Shown one piece after another: positions 45,664 to 55,176 of a stretch of DNA of 64,000 nt (positions are counted from its first letter, which is position 1; the number at the start of each line of letters is the position of its first letter). Source of the DNA: Candidatus Accumulibacter regalis. GTDB lineage: Bacteria > Pseudomonadota > Gammaproteobacteria > Burkholderiales > Rhodocyclaceae. The position numbers and the translations under genes are program-made. The stretch covers positions 163,446 through 227,445 of the forward strand of contig JEMY01000044.1 in assembly GCA_000585075.1 (NCBI GenBank), written 5' to 3'. Under the pieces are notes generated by a model, which saw nothing but the letters and a program-made list of their open reading frames with translations, was not told where the DNA came from and made no database searches.

Positions 45664-46633
45664 CCTTAAAAGCCTTGTGGAAGCCCTGGAGCGATATTGC
45701 GAGAAGAGGCGCGCTTCTGCAAGTCCCCCAAAAATTAGGGTAAGGTGCTCATTTGACGACGGCGTCGCCGCGAAGTGAGCAGATGCGGCAGCCAGTCTCT
45801 CGCCGCCTTGTCGATCAACCCTTGTGCGCTTCAGCGAGTGGGTCGCAAGCCGCCCGGACGCCGACGCGGACTTTTCGAAGTGCCGATTGCGGTTGCTGGC
45901 CTGCTGCTCGGCGGTTTCATCGCGGCTGCCCTTGCTCACCTCAACGCGTTGCCCGCCTGGAGCTCAGATGTTCCCGTGCGCGATGTAACGACGGGATGTG
46001 CCGGGTTCGCAAAACATTATACGGACATTCGACAGGCGTTTGGCATGAGTGAGCCGGGGCCGGCCTGCAAACCGCCTGCCCGATGGAGCGAGACGGCCGT
46101 TGCTCGCGCCGTGGACGCGGCGAGCGCCCGGCTTGCCGTCGACGAGGCGTTGCGCGCCGCGCATCGGCAGTTCCATGAAATGCTTTTCTGGTTTTTTCGT
46201 GCTACCTGGTCTTTGCCACTTCCCCGGGGAAAGCGCAGCGATGGAGAAATCGGCGACTTCAGAAGCTGCGCACGGCGAAGCTTTGCTATTATTGACTGGC
46301 TGTCCTTGTCGGCCACTGCTGCCGCGTTCGCCATTTGCGGCCACTTCGAGCCTGTGCTGCACGGTTGCAGAACGCTGATCGGGCAGAAACCCGGTGACCG
46401 CTGCGGGCTTTTGCCGGCCGGTGGCTCGGGAGCGTGAGGGGCGCCTTGGCCTGCCGTTCTGCGCCTGCGGCGATGCGACCGGCCAGGCCGACACCGGTAT
46501 CGGTGACGAAGCAGACGTTGATTTCATGGAGAGTGTCGTCGGTTTGATCTGGCGGGCACTGCTACTGTGGTTGTTGTTGTTTGGGCTTGCCAATCTGGTA
46601 GGCGGTTGATCGATTATTTACAGGAGTTTCTTC
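45664..46633. other. 970-base region with no confident gene
   Basis: Two forward open frames exist: 45775-46437 (GTG start; one hydrophobic stretch PIAVAGLLLGGFIAAALAHL then a helical middle) and 46526-46609, a 27-codon ORF that is nearly all one membrane helix (VGLIWRALLLWLLLFGLANLVGG). Neither has a convincing ribosome binding site or a family I know. A minus-strand frame (45964-46593) is Ser/Pro/Arg-rich and looks like a shadow. The region may hold decayed genes or regulatory RNA. Confidence 0.4.
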
Positions 46634-47815
46634 ATGAGCAGAGAAGTCGTTGTACTAAGCGCAGCCCGTTCGGCCATTGGCACTTTTGGCGGTTCCCTGG
46701 CCAACATGGAGCCACATGAACTGGCCGGCGCGGTAATGAAAGAGTCGATCGCCCGCTCGGGTGTTGATCCGCAGCAGATCAACTACGTCGCGGTCGGAAA
46801 CGTCATTCCGACCGATTCGCGCTTCGCCTATGTCGCTCGTGTGGCGGCGATTCAGGCCGGACTGCCCATGGATTCGGTGGCCATGGCCGTCAACCGTCTG
46901 TGCGCCTCGGGCCTGCAGGGCATCGTGAGTAGCGCGCAGAACATTCTGCTCGGTGACTCCGATTATGGCGTGGGCGGTGGTGTCGAGGTCATGTCGCGCG
47001 GTTCCTATATGCTGCCGGCGATGCGCTCGGGCGCACGTATGGGCGACGCCAAAGCCATCGACATGATGGTGGCGACACTCAACGATCCCTTCGGTGTCGG
47101 TCACATGGGCGTGACTGCCGAGAATCTCGCCAAGAAATGGGATATCAGCCGTGAAGAGCAGGATGCGCTTGCCGTCGAGTCGCATCGCCGTGCCGCGGCC
47201 GCCGTCGCCGAGGGCCGCTTCAAGTCGCAAATCGTGCCGATCGTGATGAAGACCCGCAAGGGAGACGTGATCTTCGATACCGATGAGCACATCAAGGCGG
47301 CGACGACGATGGAGACGCTGGGCAAGATGAAGCCCGCTTTCATCAAGGACGGAACGGTGACTGCCGGCAACGCATCGGGTATCAACGACGGCGCCGCGTT
47401 CATGGTGCTGGCTGCTGCCGATGTCGCCGCTGCCGCCGGCCAGAAGCCGATCGCGCGTCTGGTTGCCTACGCCGTCGCCGGCGTGCCGAACGAGATCATG
47501 GGTGAAGGCCCGATCCCGGCGAGCAAGCTGGTCCTCAAGAAGGCTGGTCTGACGCTCGACCAGATGGATGTCGTCGAGTCCAACGAAGCCTTTGCGGCGC
47601 AGGCCATTGCGGTCAACAAGGGGCTTGGCCTCGACCCGGTCAAGACCAACCCGAATGGCGGCGCCATCGCTCTCGGCCACCCGGTCGGCTGCTCGGGGGC
47701 GTTCATCGCCACCAAGGCGATCTACGAGTTGCAGCGCACCGGCGGCAAGTACGCGCTGGTTACCATGTGTATCGGTGGCGGCCAGGGTATCGCGGTGGTC
47801 TTCGAACGCCTCTGA
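46634..47815 (+). CDS. Acetyl-CoA acetyltransferase / beta-ketothiolase
   Basis: 393 residues, thiolase fold. The nucleophilic cysteine is in NRLCASGLQGI (about residue 89), the catalytic His in ALGHPVGCSGA, and the second Cys in CIGGGQGIAVVFERL. Sequence details resemble BktB/PhaA-type biosynthetic thiolases that condense acetyl-CoA (and propionyl-CoA) for polyhydroxyalkanoate synthesis. A CAGGAG ribosome binding site lies nine bases upstream. phaB and phaC are not adjacent, so a role in fatty acid or amino acid breakdown cannot be excluded. Confidence 0.92.
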   Translation: MSREVVVLSAARSAIGTFGGSLANMEPHELAGAVMKESIARSGVDPQQINYVAVGNVIPTDSRFAYVARVAAIQAGLPMDSVAMAVNRLCASGLQGIVSSAQNILLGDSDYGVGGGVEVMSRGSYMLPAMRSGARMGDAKAIDMMVATLNDPFGVGHMGVTAENLAKKWDISREEQDALAVESHRRAAAAVAEGRFKSQIVPIVMKTRKGDVIFDTDEHIKAATTMETLGKMKPAFIKDGTVTAGNASGINDGAAFMVLAAADVAAAAGQKPIARLVAYAVAGVPNEIMGEGPIPASKLVLKKAGLTLDQMDVVESNEAFAAQAIAVNKGLGLDPVKTNPNGGAIALGHPVGCSGAFIATKAIYELQRTGGKYALVTMCIGGGQGIAVVFERL

Positions 47816-47850
47816 TTGCCGTTGCTGTCAAGCGGCGCACGCAAGCAAGA

Positions 47851-47883
47851 AAGCCCGACCGTGAAGCGGTCGGGCTTTTTTTT
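47851..47883 (+). terminator. Intrinsic terminator after the thiolase gene
   Basis: AAGCCCGACC / GGTCGGGCTT stem with a 7-base loop and a T8 run. It lies between the convergent thiolase gene and bioD; the A-run at its left (AAGAAAG) gives weaker bidirectional potential. Confidence 0.9.
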
Positions 47884-47915
47884 CGCGGTGGTGCAGTGGT
47901 GGCGCGGCGCACAAC

Positions 47916-49361
<1,446 letters not shown>

Positions 49362-49381
<20 letters not shown>

Positions 49382-50144
49382 GACAGAAGTCGTCCAGCAG
49401 TCGCGCAAAGCGCTCCGGGTTGGCCAGGAAGGGGACGTGTCCGGCGCCGTCAAAAATGTCCAGCTGCGCGTTTGGCAGTTGTCGAGAAGCGCCAACTGCA
49501 GCGGCCAGCGGGTTCAGCGAATCGTTTTCGCCGTGGATCAGCAGGCAGCGCGTGGCAAGGGTCGGCAGCAGCGGCCGCAGATCGACCTCGCGCAGCCACT
49601 CCAGCCCGCAGCGCAGCGCTTCACCGTCGGGAACGGGTGCCTTGCGCAGACCGGCGAGGAGCGTACGGGTGATTTCCCGCGCCCTGGCGTCACCCTGGCT
49701 GAGGAGGGCGGCGAAACGCTGCAGGGTCTGCTCCGGTTGCGCCTGTGCGCTGGCCGAAAAGGTGCCGAGCAGTGCCGGCGTCTGTGCTGCCTGCCAGTCT
49801 GCGCGCTGCATGAAACACGGCGTGCTGCCGACCAGGACCAGCCCGGACACCCGTTCTGGCGCGAGTACAGCGGCGCGCATCGCCAGCAGGCCGCCAAGCG
49901 ACCAGCCACACAGGGTGGTCCGCTCCGGCAGCGCGTCGAGCAGCGTCTGCGCCGTCGCCGAGAAGTCAGGGAAGGTCTTGCGCGCGTCGCCATCGGCGGG
50001 GCTCCGGGCGTAGCCGGGCAGGTCGATCAGGTGTACCCGGCAGTTTCGTGACAGGCGGTCGAGCACGGCCTGCCAAACCCAGCTCCCCAGGCCCCAGCCG
50101 TGGATCAGGGCCAGGTCCGGGCCGCTGCCCATGATCGAGGTCAT
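49362..50144 (-). CDS. bioH: Pimeloyl-ACP methyl ester carboxylesterase
   Basis: 260 residues, alpha/beta hydrolase. The nucleophile is S82 in CGWSLGGL, the acid lies in HGENDSLNP and the histidine in GAGHVPF; the oxyanion region is LIHGWGLGSWVW. It removes the methyl group that BioC adds, ending pimeloyl-ACP assembly. Its ATG overlaps the bioF stop by four bases. Confidence 0.94.
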
Positions 50145-51295
50145 GCCAGTTCCCGCAGTGCGTCGACCAGTAGCGCGACCTGTTCGTCACTGTGGCTTGC
50201 CGTCAGCGATACGCGCAGGCGTGCGGTCCCCGCGGCCACCGTCGGCGGCCGGATCGCCGGTACCCACAGGCCGCGTTCGTAGAGCGCGCCGGCGACGCGC
50301 AGCGTCTCGTGGTTGTCTCCGATGAGCACCGGCTGGATTGCCGTCGGCGAAGGCAACAGGCGCCAGCGTGTGCCGGCCAGTCCGTCGCGCAATTGTGCGA
50401 TCAGTTGCCACAGGCGACGGCGCCGGGCATCGCCGCTGGCGATCAGCTCCACGCTGGCGAGCAGCGCGCAAGCGATGGCCGGGCTGGCGGCGGTGGTGAA
50501 GATGTAGGTGCGGGCGCGCTGTTCCAGCCAGTCGATGACCGTCGTGTCACCAGCGACGAAAGCCCCGGCAGCGCCGGCCGCCTTGCCCAAGGTACCCATG
50601 TAGAGCAGGCGCCGGGCGGCTGGCAGCTGAAAATGCGCGATGCTGCCACGGCCCTGGGCACCGAGGACGCCGAATCCATGGGCGTCGTCGATCACCAGCC
50701 AGGCATCGAAGCGTTCGGCCAGTTCAAGCAATCCCGGCAAGGGTGCCAGGTCGCCGTCCATGCTGAATACCGCGTCGCTGAGGATCAACTTCCGGCGTGC
50801 CGGGCTGGCGGCGAGCAGGCGCTCGAGTGCGGCCAGGTCGCCGTGCGGGTAGCGCTGGCTGTCGGCGCGCGAGAGCTGCACGGCGTCGATCAGCGAAGCG
50901 TGGTTGAGGCGGTCGGCGAAAACCGCGTCCTTGCGCCCGACCAGCGCCGGAACGATCCCCAGGTTGGCCATGTAGCCGGTCGAGAAGAGCAGGGCACGGG
51001 CAAAACCCGTGAAATCGGCGAGCTTCTGCTCGAGCGCCGCGTGCGGCCTCAGGTGCCCGCTGACCAGATGCGAGGCGCCGCTGCCGACGCCCCAGGTTCT
51101 GGCACCGGCGCTGGCCGCGTCGATCAACGCCGGGTCGTTGGCCAGTCCCAGGTAATCGTTGCTGCAGAAGCTGATCAGCGGGCGCCCATCGACACGCGCC
51201 TGCGGACCGCAGGGAAAGTCCAGGGTGCGGCGCTCGCGTTTGAGGCCGGCCGCCCGCAGGGCGTCGACTTCGCTTTGCAGTTCTTCCCAGATCAT
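50141..51295 (-). CDS. bioF: 8-amino-7-oxononanoate synthase
   Basis: 384 residues, alpha-oxoamine synthase. SNDYLGLANDP near residue 44, DDAHGFGVLGAQGRG and the PLP lysine region GTLGKAAGAAGAFV are present. It condenses pimeloyl-ACP with alanine. The start ATG shares one base with the bioA stop (TGATG). Confidence 0.96.
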   Translation of the reverse strand: MIWEELQSEVDALRAAGLKRERRTLDFPCGPQARVDGRPLISFCSNDYLGLANDPALIDAASAGARTWGVGSGASHLVSGHLRPHAALEQKLADFTGFARALLFSTGYMANLGIVPALVGRKDAVFADRLNHASLIDAVQLSRADSQRYPHGDLAALERLLAASPARRKLILSDAVFSMDGDLAPLPGLLELAERFDAWLVIDDAHGFGVLGAQGRGSIAHFQLPAARRLLYMGTLGKAAGAAGAFVAGDTTVIDWLEQRARTYIFTTAASPAIACALLASVELIASGDARRRRLWQLIAQLRDGLAGTRWRLLPSPTAIQPVLIGDNHETLRVAGALYERGLWVPAIRPPTVAAGTARLRVSLTASHSDEQVALLVDALRELA

Positions 51296-52620
51296 CAGCG
51301 CAGAGCGGCGTCCAGTGCGGCGATGGCGCGCGCGACGAGGAACTCGCAGTCCTCGTGGCTGATCACGTACGGCGGCATGAAATAGACGGTATTGCCGATC
51401 GGGCGCAGGAGGATTTCCCTGGCCAGCGCCTGCCGGTAGAAGTGCTCGGAAAACTGCGCATCATCGCTGAGCACGTCGAAAGCGGCGATCATGCCGCGCT
51501 GGCGGAGATGACGGACACGCGGGTGATCGGCCAGTGGCTCGAGGCAGCGGGCGAGGTGCGCGCTGAGCAGCCGGTTGCTTTCGATGACCCGATCTTCGGC
51601 AAAGATGTCGAGCGTCGCCAGGGCCGCCCGGCAGGCCAGTGCGTTGCCGGTATAGGAGTGTGAGTGGAGAAAGCCGCGGCTGACGCTGTCGTCGTAGAAC
51701 GCTGCATAGACGCTGTCCGTGGTGAGCACCATCGACAGCGGCAGGTAGCCGCCGGAGATGCCCTTCGAAAGGCACAGGAAGTCGGGCCGGATGCCCGCCT
51801 GCTCATGGGCAAAGAAAGTGCCACTACGGCCGCATCCGACAGCAATCTCGTCACAGATCAGGTGCACCTGGTAGCGGTCGCACAGGACGCGCGCCAGACG
51901 CAGGTATTCCGGGTCGTACATCGCCATTCCGCTGGCACACTGAATGAGCGGCTCGACGATCAGCGCGGCGATGCGCTGGTGGTGCTCGTCGAGATGCTTC
52001 GCGAGCGCTGCGGCGGCGCGCCGGGCGACGTCAACGGCGGTTTCTCCGTCTTCCGCCAGGCGTGCGTCGGGCGTCGGCACGGTGCTCGCCGGGCGAATCA
52101 GTGGCGCATAGGCGTCCTTGAAGATGGCCACGTCGGTCACCGCCAGCGCGCCGACGGTCTCGCCGTGATAACTGCCACGCAGGCAAAGGAATTCGTGTTT
52201 GTTGGCGTGTCCGCGGTTACGCCACCAGTGAAACGACATCTTGAGCGCGATTTCAGTCGCCGAAGCGCCGTCAGAGGCGTAGAAACAGTGACCGAGCTCG
52301 CCACCGGTCAGCGCCGAGAGGCGCTCCGAAAGCTCGATGACCGGCCGGTGCGTGCAGCCGGCAAGGATCACGTGTTCGAGTTGCTCGAGCTGCTCACGCA
52401 GCGCTGCGTTGATGCGCGGATTGCAGTGACCGAACAGATTGACCCACCACGAGCTGATCCCGTCCAGGTAGCGCCGACCATCGAAGTCGTGCAGCCAGAC
52501 GCCCTTGCCGCTGGCGATGGGAATCATCGGCAGGGCGCCGCCAGCCGCGTGCTGCTTCATCTGGGTGCACGGGTGCCAGACGGCGGCGAGGCTGCGTTGC
52601 AGCAGGTCGCTATTGCTCAT
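51295..52620 (-). CDS. bioA: Adenosylmethionine-8-amino-7-oxononanoate aminotransferase
   Basis: 441 residues, class III PLP aminotransferase. GISSWWVNLFGHCNPRIN, the PLP aspartate in LICDEIAVGCGRSG and the lysine in LCLSKGISGGYLPLS are diagnostic of BioA, which uses SAM as amino donor. First gene of the operon, which proceeds bioA, F, H, C, D with overlapping stops and starts; bioB lies elsewhere. Confidence 0.96.
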   Translation of the reverse strand: MSNSDLLQRSLAAVWHPCTQMKQHAAGGALPMIPIASGKGVWLHDFDGRRYLDGISSWWVNLFGHCNPRINAALREQLEQLEHVILAGCTHRPVIELSERLSALTGGELGHCFYASDGASATEIALKMSFHWWRNRGHANKHEFLCLRGSYHGETVGALAVTDVAIFKDAYAPLIRPASTVPTPDARLAEDGETAVDVARRAAAALAKHLDEHHQRIAALIVEPLIQCASGMAMYDPEYLRLARVLCDRYQVHLICDEIAVGCGRSGTFFAHEQAGIRPDFLCLSKGISGGYLPLSMVLTTDSVYAAFYDDSVSRGFLHSHSYTGNALACRAALATLDIFAEDRVIESNRLLSAHLARCLEPLADHPRVRHLRQRGMIAAFDVLSDDAQFSEHFYRQALAREILLRPIGNTVYFMPPYVISHEDCEFLVARAIAALDAALR

Positions 52621-52680
52621 GTGCCTTGGCGGTGGGCAACGCTGGCCAGCGGCGCGGGGTGACGCGTCAGCGGCTGCACG

Positions 52681-53856
52681 TCAGTGCAGGGTCTGCGAGG
52701 GAGCGTCGTCCTGCTCGGGCATTTCGGCATGTACCGTCTCGCCTTCGATGTTGGGATAGAGAGGGGCGCCGCAGTCATCGCAGAACTCATAGGGGAACTG
52801 CTGGTCGAGGAGGGTGACTTCCTTGAGGCCGGTCTTGCGCAGGACTCCTTCGATTTCTCCGGCGACATCGGTCGTTTCGTCCTCGATGCCCAGGAGAGGC
52901 CAGACCACGCCGTGGTAGATGATGTCTTCATCGCGCGGCCCAAAGCCGATCCGGTATTCTTCCAGCCGCTTGTCGTGGAAGCCGCCAACGATCGCCCGCA
53001 GGTTGTCGGCGCTGTCGCCGAGCGTCGCCTGCAGGAAGGCCACCGAGGCGTTCAGCGAGTAGGGGCGCGAGGCGCTGTCGGCGGCGCGACAGGCGGCATG
53101 GTAGGCGTCGGCGAGCAGTGGTTGATAGGCACAACCGGTAAGCAGCGGCTCGAAGCAGGGCGCACCCTGGCGCACCCACTCCTTGAGGGCAGCCTCGCGG
53201 GTGGTCTTGTCTTCTTCGTTCCAGCGGAAAAGCGGCATGCCTCGCGGCACGGCCAGCGCGCCGACCAGGTAGCGGGTGTCGGAGAGGAAACGGTTCGTTT
53301 CGGGCATGCTCGACGCGTCTACGCCGAGATCACAGCCGGCAAGCGCGGCTGCACCGAGCTTCTGCAGGAGTTGCCAGGTGTCGACAAAACTGTGCGGTAG
53401 CTGGTCCGGGCTGTACAGGTAATCAGCGAGCGCGACGCGGGCACCGGCGGCAAACACGTGCGCCCCGAGCTGGACTTTCAATGTCTGCAGGAGGCTCTGC
53501 GGGATCGCTGTCGCGGGGATCGAGAAGCGCGACCAGCCGAGTACCGGAACGGCAATCAGCAGAACATCGAAATCCTGGCCGCGATCGAGCATGGTGCACG
53601 ATTCGGCCTGTGACTCGACGATGTCGGCAAGATCGTCATGGGCCATCGCGTGCGTGTCGAAGAGGCGGTCGAGCGAGGCGTTCAAGTCCTCCTCGGCACC
53701 ATCATGCAGCAGGCGGTCGACGAGCTCGGCCAGGCGTTTCTGCCAGAACAGATCTTCGATCTTGCTGCCGGACTCGGCAAGGCCGATGGCCAGGCGGCCC
53801 AGTTCGGTAGCGTCGGCAGAAATGCGCTTGCGGGAGGAGAAGCGGTTGCGTTTCAT
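52681..53856 (-). CDS. DUF2863 family protein
   Basis: 391 residues, cytosolic. The N-terminus MKRNRFSSRKRISADATELGRLAIGLAESGSKIED and overall length match DUF2863, a family almost confined to betaproteobacteria. Near the C-terminus FCDDCGAPLYPN resembles half of a zinc ribbon. Function unknown. A TACAAT (minus strand, 53888-53893) 32 bases upstream of the ATG may be its -10. It lies 60 bases upstream of bioA on the same strand and could contribute transcription to the biotin operon. Confidence 0.85.
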   Translation of the reverse strand: MKRNRFSSRKRISADATELGRLAIGLAESGSKIEDLFWQKRLAELVDRLLHDGAEEDLNASLDRLFDTHAMAHDDLADIVESQAESCTMLDRGQDFDVLLIAVPVLGWSRFSIPATAIPQSLLQTLKVQLGAHVFAAGARVALADYLYSPDQLPHSFVDTWQLLQKLGAAALAGCDLGVDASSMPETNRFLSDTRYLVGALAVPRGMPLFRWNEEDKTTREAALKEWVRQGAPCFEPLLTGCAYQPLLADAYHAACRAADSASRPYSLNASVAFLQATLGDSADNLRAIVGGFHDKRLEEYRIGFGPRDEDIIYHGVVWPLLGIEDETTDVAGEIEGVLRKTGLKEVTLLDQQFPYEFCDDCGAPLYPNIEGETVHAEMPEQDDAPSQTLH

Positions 53857-54033
53857 CGTCGGGAGCCTGCGGCAGAGTCAATCCGACATTGTAGCAAGCT
53901 GGCGAGCCCGGCGTCCGCGCGCGTGCATCCTGATGACCATTCGTGCACCCCTGCGCCGGGCGGCGCGACGTGCCGGCCGACGGTCGCTGTGCAGAAAAGC
54001 CGACGAAGCAAGGAAAGAGGTGTGGCGAGCGCC

Positions 54034-54507
54034 TCAGGCGACGCGCAGCTTGGCCAGCGAAGCGAATGCAGCCGCGTTACCGATATCCGGCGTAATGATC
54101 AGTTCGAGGACCTTGACCGCGGCGAGGTCGACGCGATGGTCTTCGCTCTGGCCAGTGGCGCCATCCGGGCTGAAGTTCCACTGCTGCCTGACGATTTCCC
54201 GGAACGACTGTCCGCCATCGGCCGACCAGCGCAGGACGTACTCCTGGGTGCGCTGCGCCGAGGTTTCGACGAACGACAGGTGGATCCTGCGCAGCGCTTG
54301 CGGTTCGGAAAAGAGCAGGCGGATGGTCTGTTTGCCGGGAACTGCGGCACGCCAGCCGCTGCCCTCGCCAGGTGCCAGGGCAGACTCGATGGGATGGGCG
54401 GCGTCTTCCGAGCTGATTTCCACCTCGGCCAGATCTTCGAGATTGAGCCACTCGCCAGTCGGCACCGCGCCGGTCGGTTGACTATCGGAGATTACTCGCT
54501 TGCGCAT
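54034..54507 (-). CDS. Discoidin (F5/8 type C)-like protein
   Basis: 157 residues, beta-rich. WLNLEDLAEVEISSEDAAHPIESAL, GKQTIRLLFSEPQALRRIHLSFVET and EYVLRWSADGGQSFREIVRQQWNFSP follow the pattern of a galactose-binding-like jelly roll. No signal peptide is seen, so it probably acts in the cytoplasm. Specific ligand and role unknown. Confidence 0.7.
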   Translation of the reverse strand: MRKRVISDSQPTGAVPTGEWLNLEDLAEVEISSEDAAHPIESALAPGEGSGWRAAVPGKQTIRLLFSEPQALRRIHLSFVETSAQRTQEYVLRWSADGGQSFREIVRQQWNFSPDGATGQSEDHRVDLAAVKVLELIITPDIGNAAAFASLAKLRVA

Positions 54508-54567
54508 TCGTTCAATCCCTCATCAGTGACCGGCGCTCCGCGACGCGGAACCGGCAGGCCAGACCTG

Positions 54568-54942
54568 CTAGCCGGCTACGCTGGCGTCGGCTTCCGCGAG
54601 TCGACCGGCAACCTCACGCTCGGCTTGAATCCAGTACTCGGTGGAAGACCCTTTAAATCCGTCGTTTTCGGCGATGAAGTACGCCGCCGACTGAATCATG
54701 CAATAGCGTTCTTCAGCGCTTGGCGCGTGTGCGGCGGCGGGCGCAGTATTGACTTCGGCGACCGTGGTTGGCGCCGCCTTTTTCGCTGCAGCCTTTTTCA
54801 CCGCGGTCGCGGCTGTGACGGCCTTTTCTGTTGCCGGAGTTGCCTTGGCTGCTGCCTTGGGCGCTGCGGCAGCCTTGCTGGTCGCCGCCTTCCTGGGGGC
54901 GGGTTTCTTCGTGGTCGTGCCGTTCGTCGTCTCTTCAGCCAT
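54568..54942 (-). CDS. DUF2934 protein with histone H1-like Ala/Lys tail
   Basis: 124 residues. The first ~60 residues are almost only Ala, Lys, Thr and Pro (KKPAPRKAATSKAAAAPKAA), like histone H1 or PhaF/AlgP C-termini. The rest (ERYCMIQSAAYFIAENDGF ... STEYWIQAEREVAGRL) matches the short DUF2934 helical domain. DNA or polymer-granule binding is a reasonable guess from the tail; it is not shown by the sequence. Confidence 0.78.
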   Translation of the reverse strand: MAEETTNGTTTKKPAPRKAATSKAAAAPKAAAKATPATEKAVTAATAVKKAAAKKAAPTTVAEVNTAPAAAHAPSAEERYCMIQSAAYFIAENDGFKGSSTEYWIQAEREVAGRLAEADASVAG

Positions 54943-55114
54943 GATCTATCCCTTTTTTCTTTCGCTGTCAGTATGTGGTTGGTGCAGAGCGCGGGCACCC
55001 GAGCGGCTTCGCCGCCCCGCGCGTACCCCGGCAGGATAGAAAAATCGGGGCTTCCGGTCAAGGACAATAACTATTCTCGGTGAGTGGTCGCCGCATGCGC
55101 GACGCATTGGTACA

Positions 55115-55176
55115 CGGCGCAAGTCAGCGTGCGCCGCGAATCGGTATGCGGCGCAAGTCAGCGTGCGCCGCGAATC
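55115..55176. repeat. 34-bp tandem duplication at the 3' end of the SNF2 gene
   Basis: A 28-base sequence starting CGGCGCAAGTCAGCG occurs at 55115-55142 and again at 55149-55176 (period 34). The right copy contains the SNF2 stop codon (55158-55160) and the last codons; the left copy is a non-coding duplicate. Each copy can form a hairpin (GGCGCA / TGCGCC, 8-base loop). Confidence 0.9.

Noticed and set aside
45964-46593. 209-codon minus-strand ORF
   Set aside because: Ser/Pro/Arg-rich, no ribosome binding site and no recognisable domain; treated as a likely shadow in an uncertain region.
53638-55083. 481-codon plus-strand ORF spanning three minus-strand genes
   Set aside because: Composition is Arg/Gly/Ser-rich and it crosses three well-formed genes with their own ribosome binding sites.
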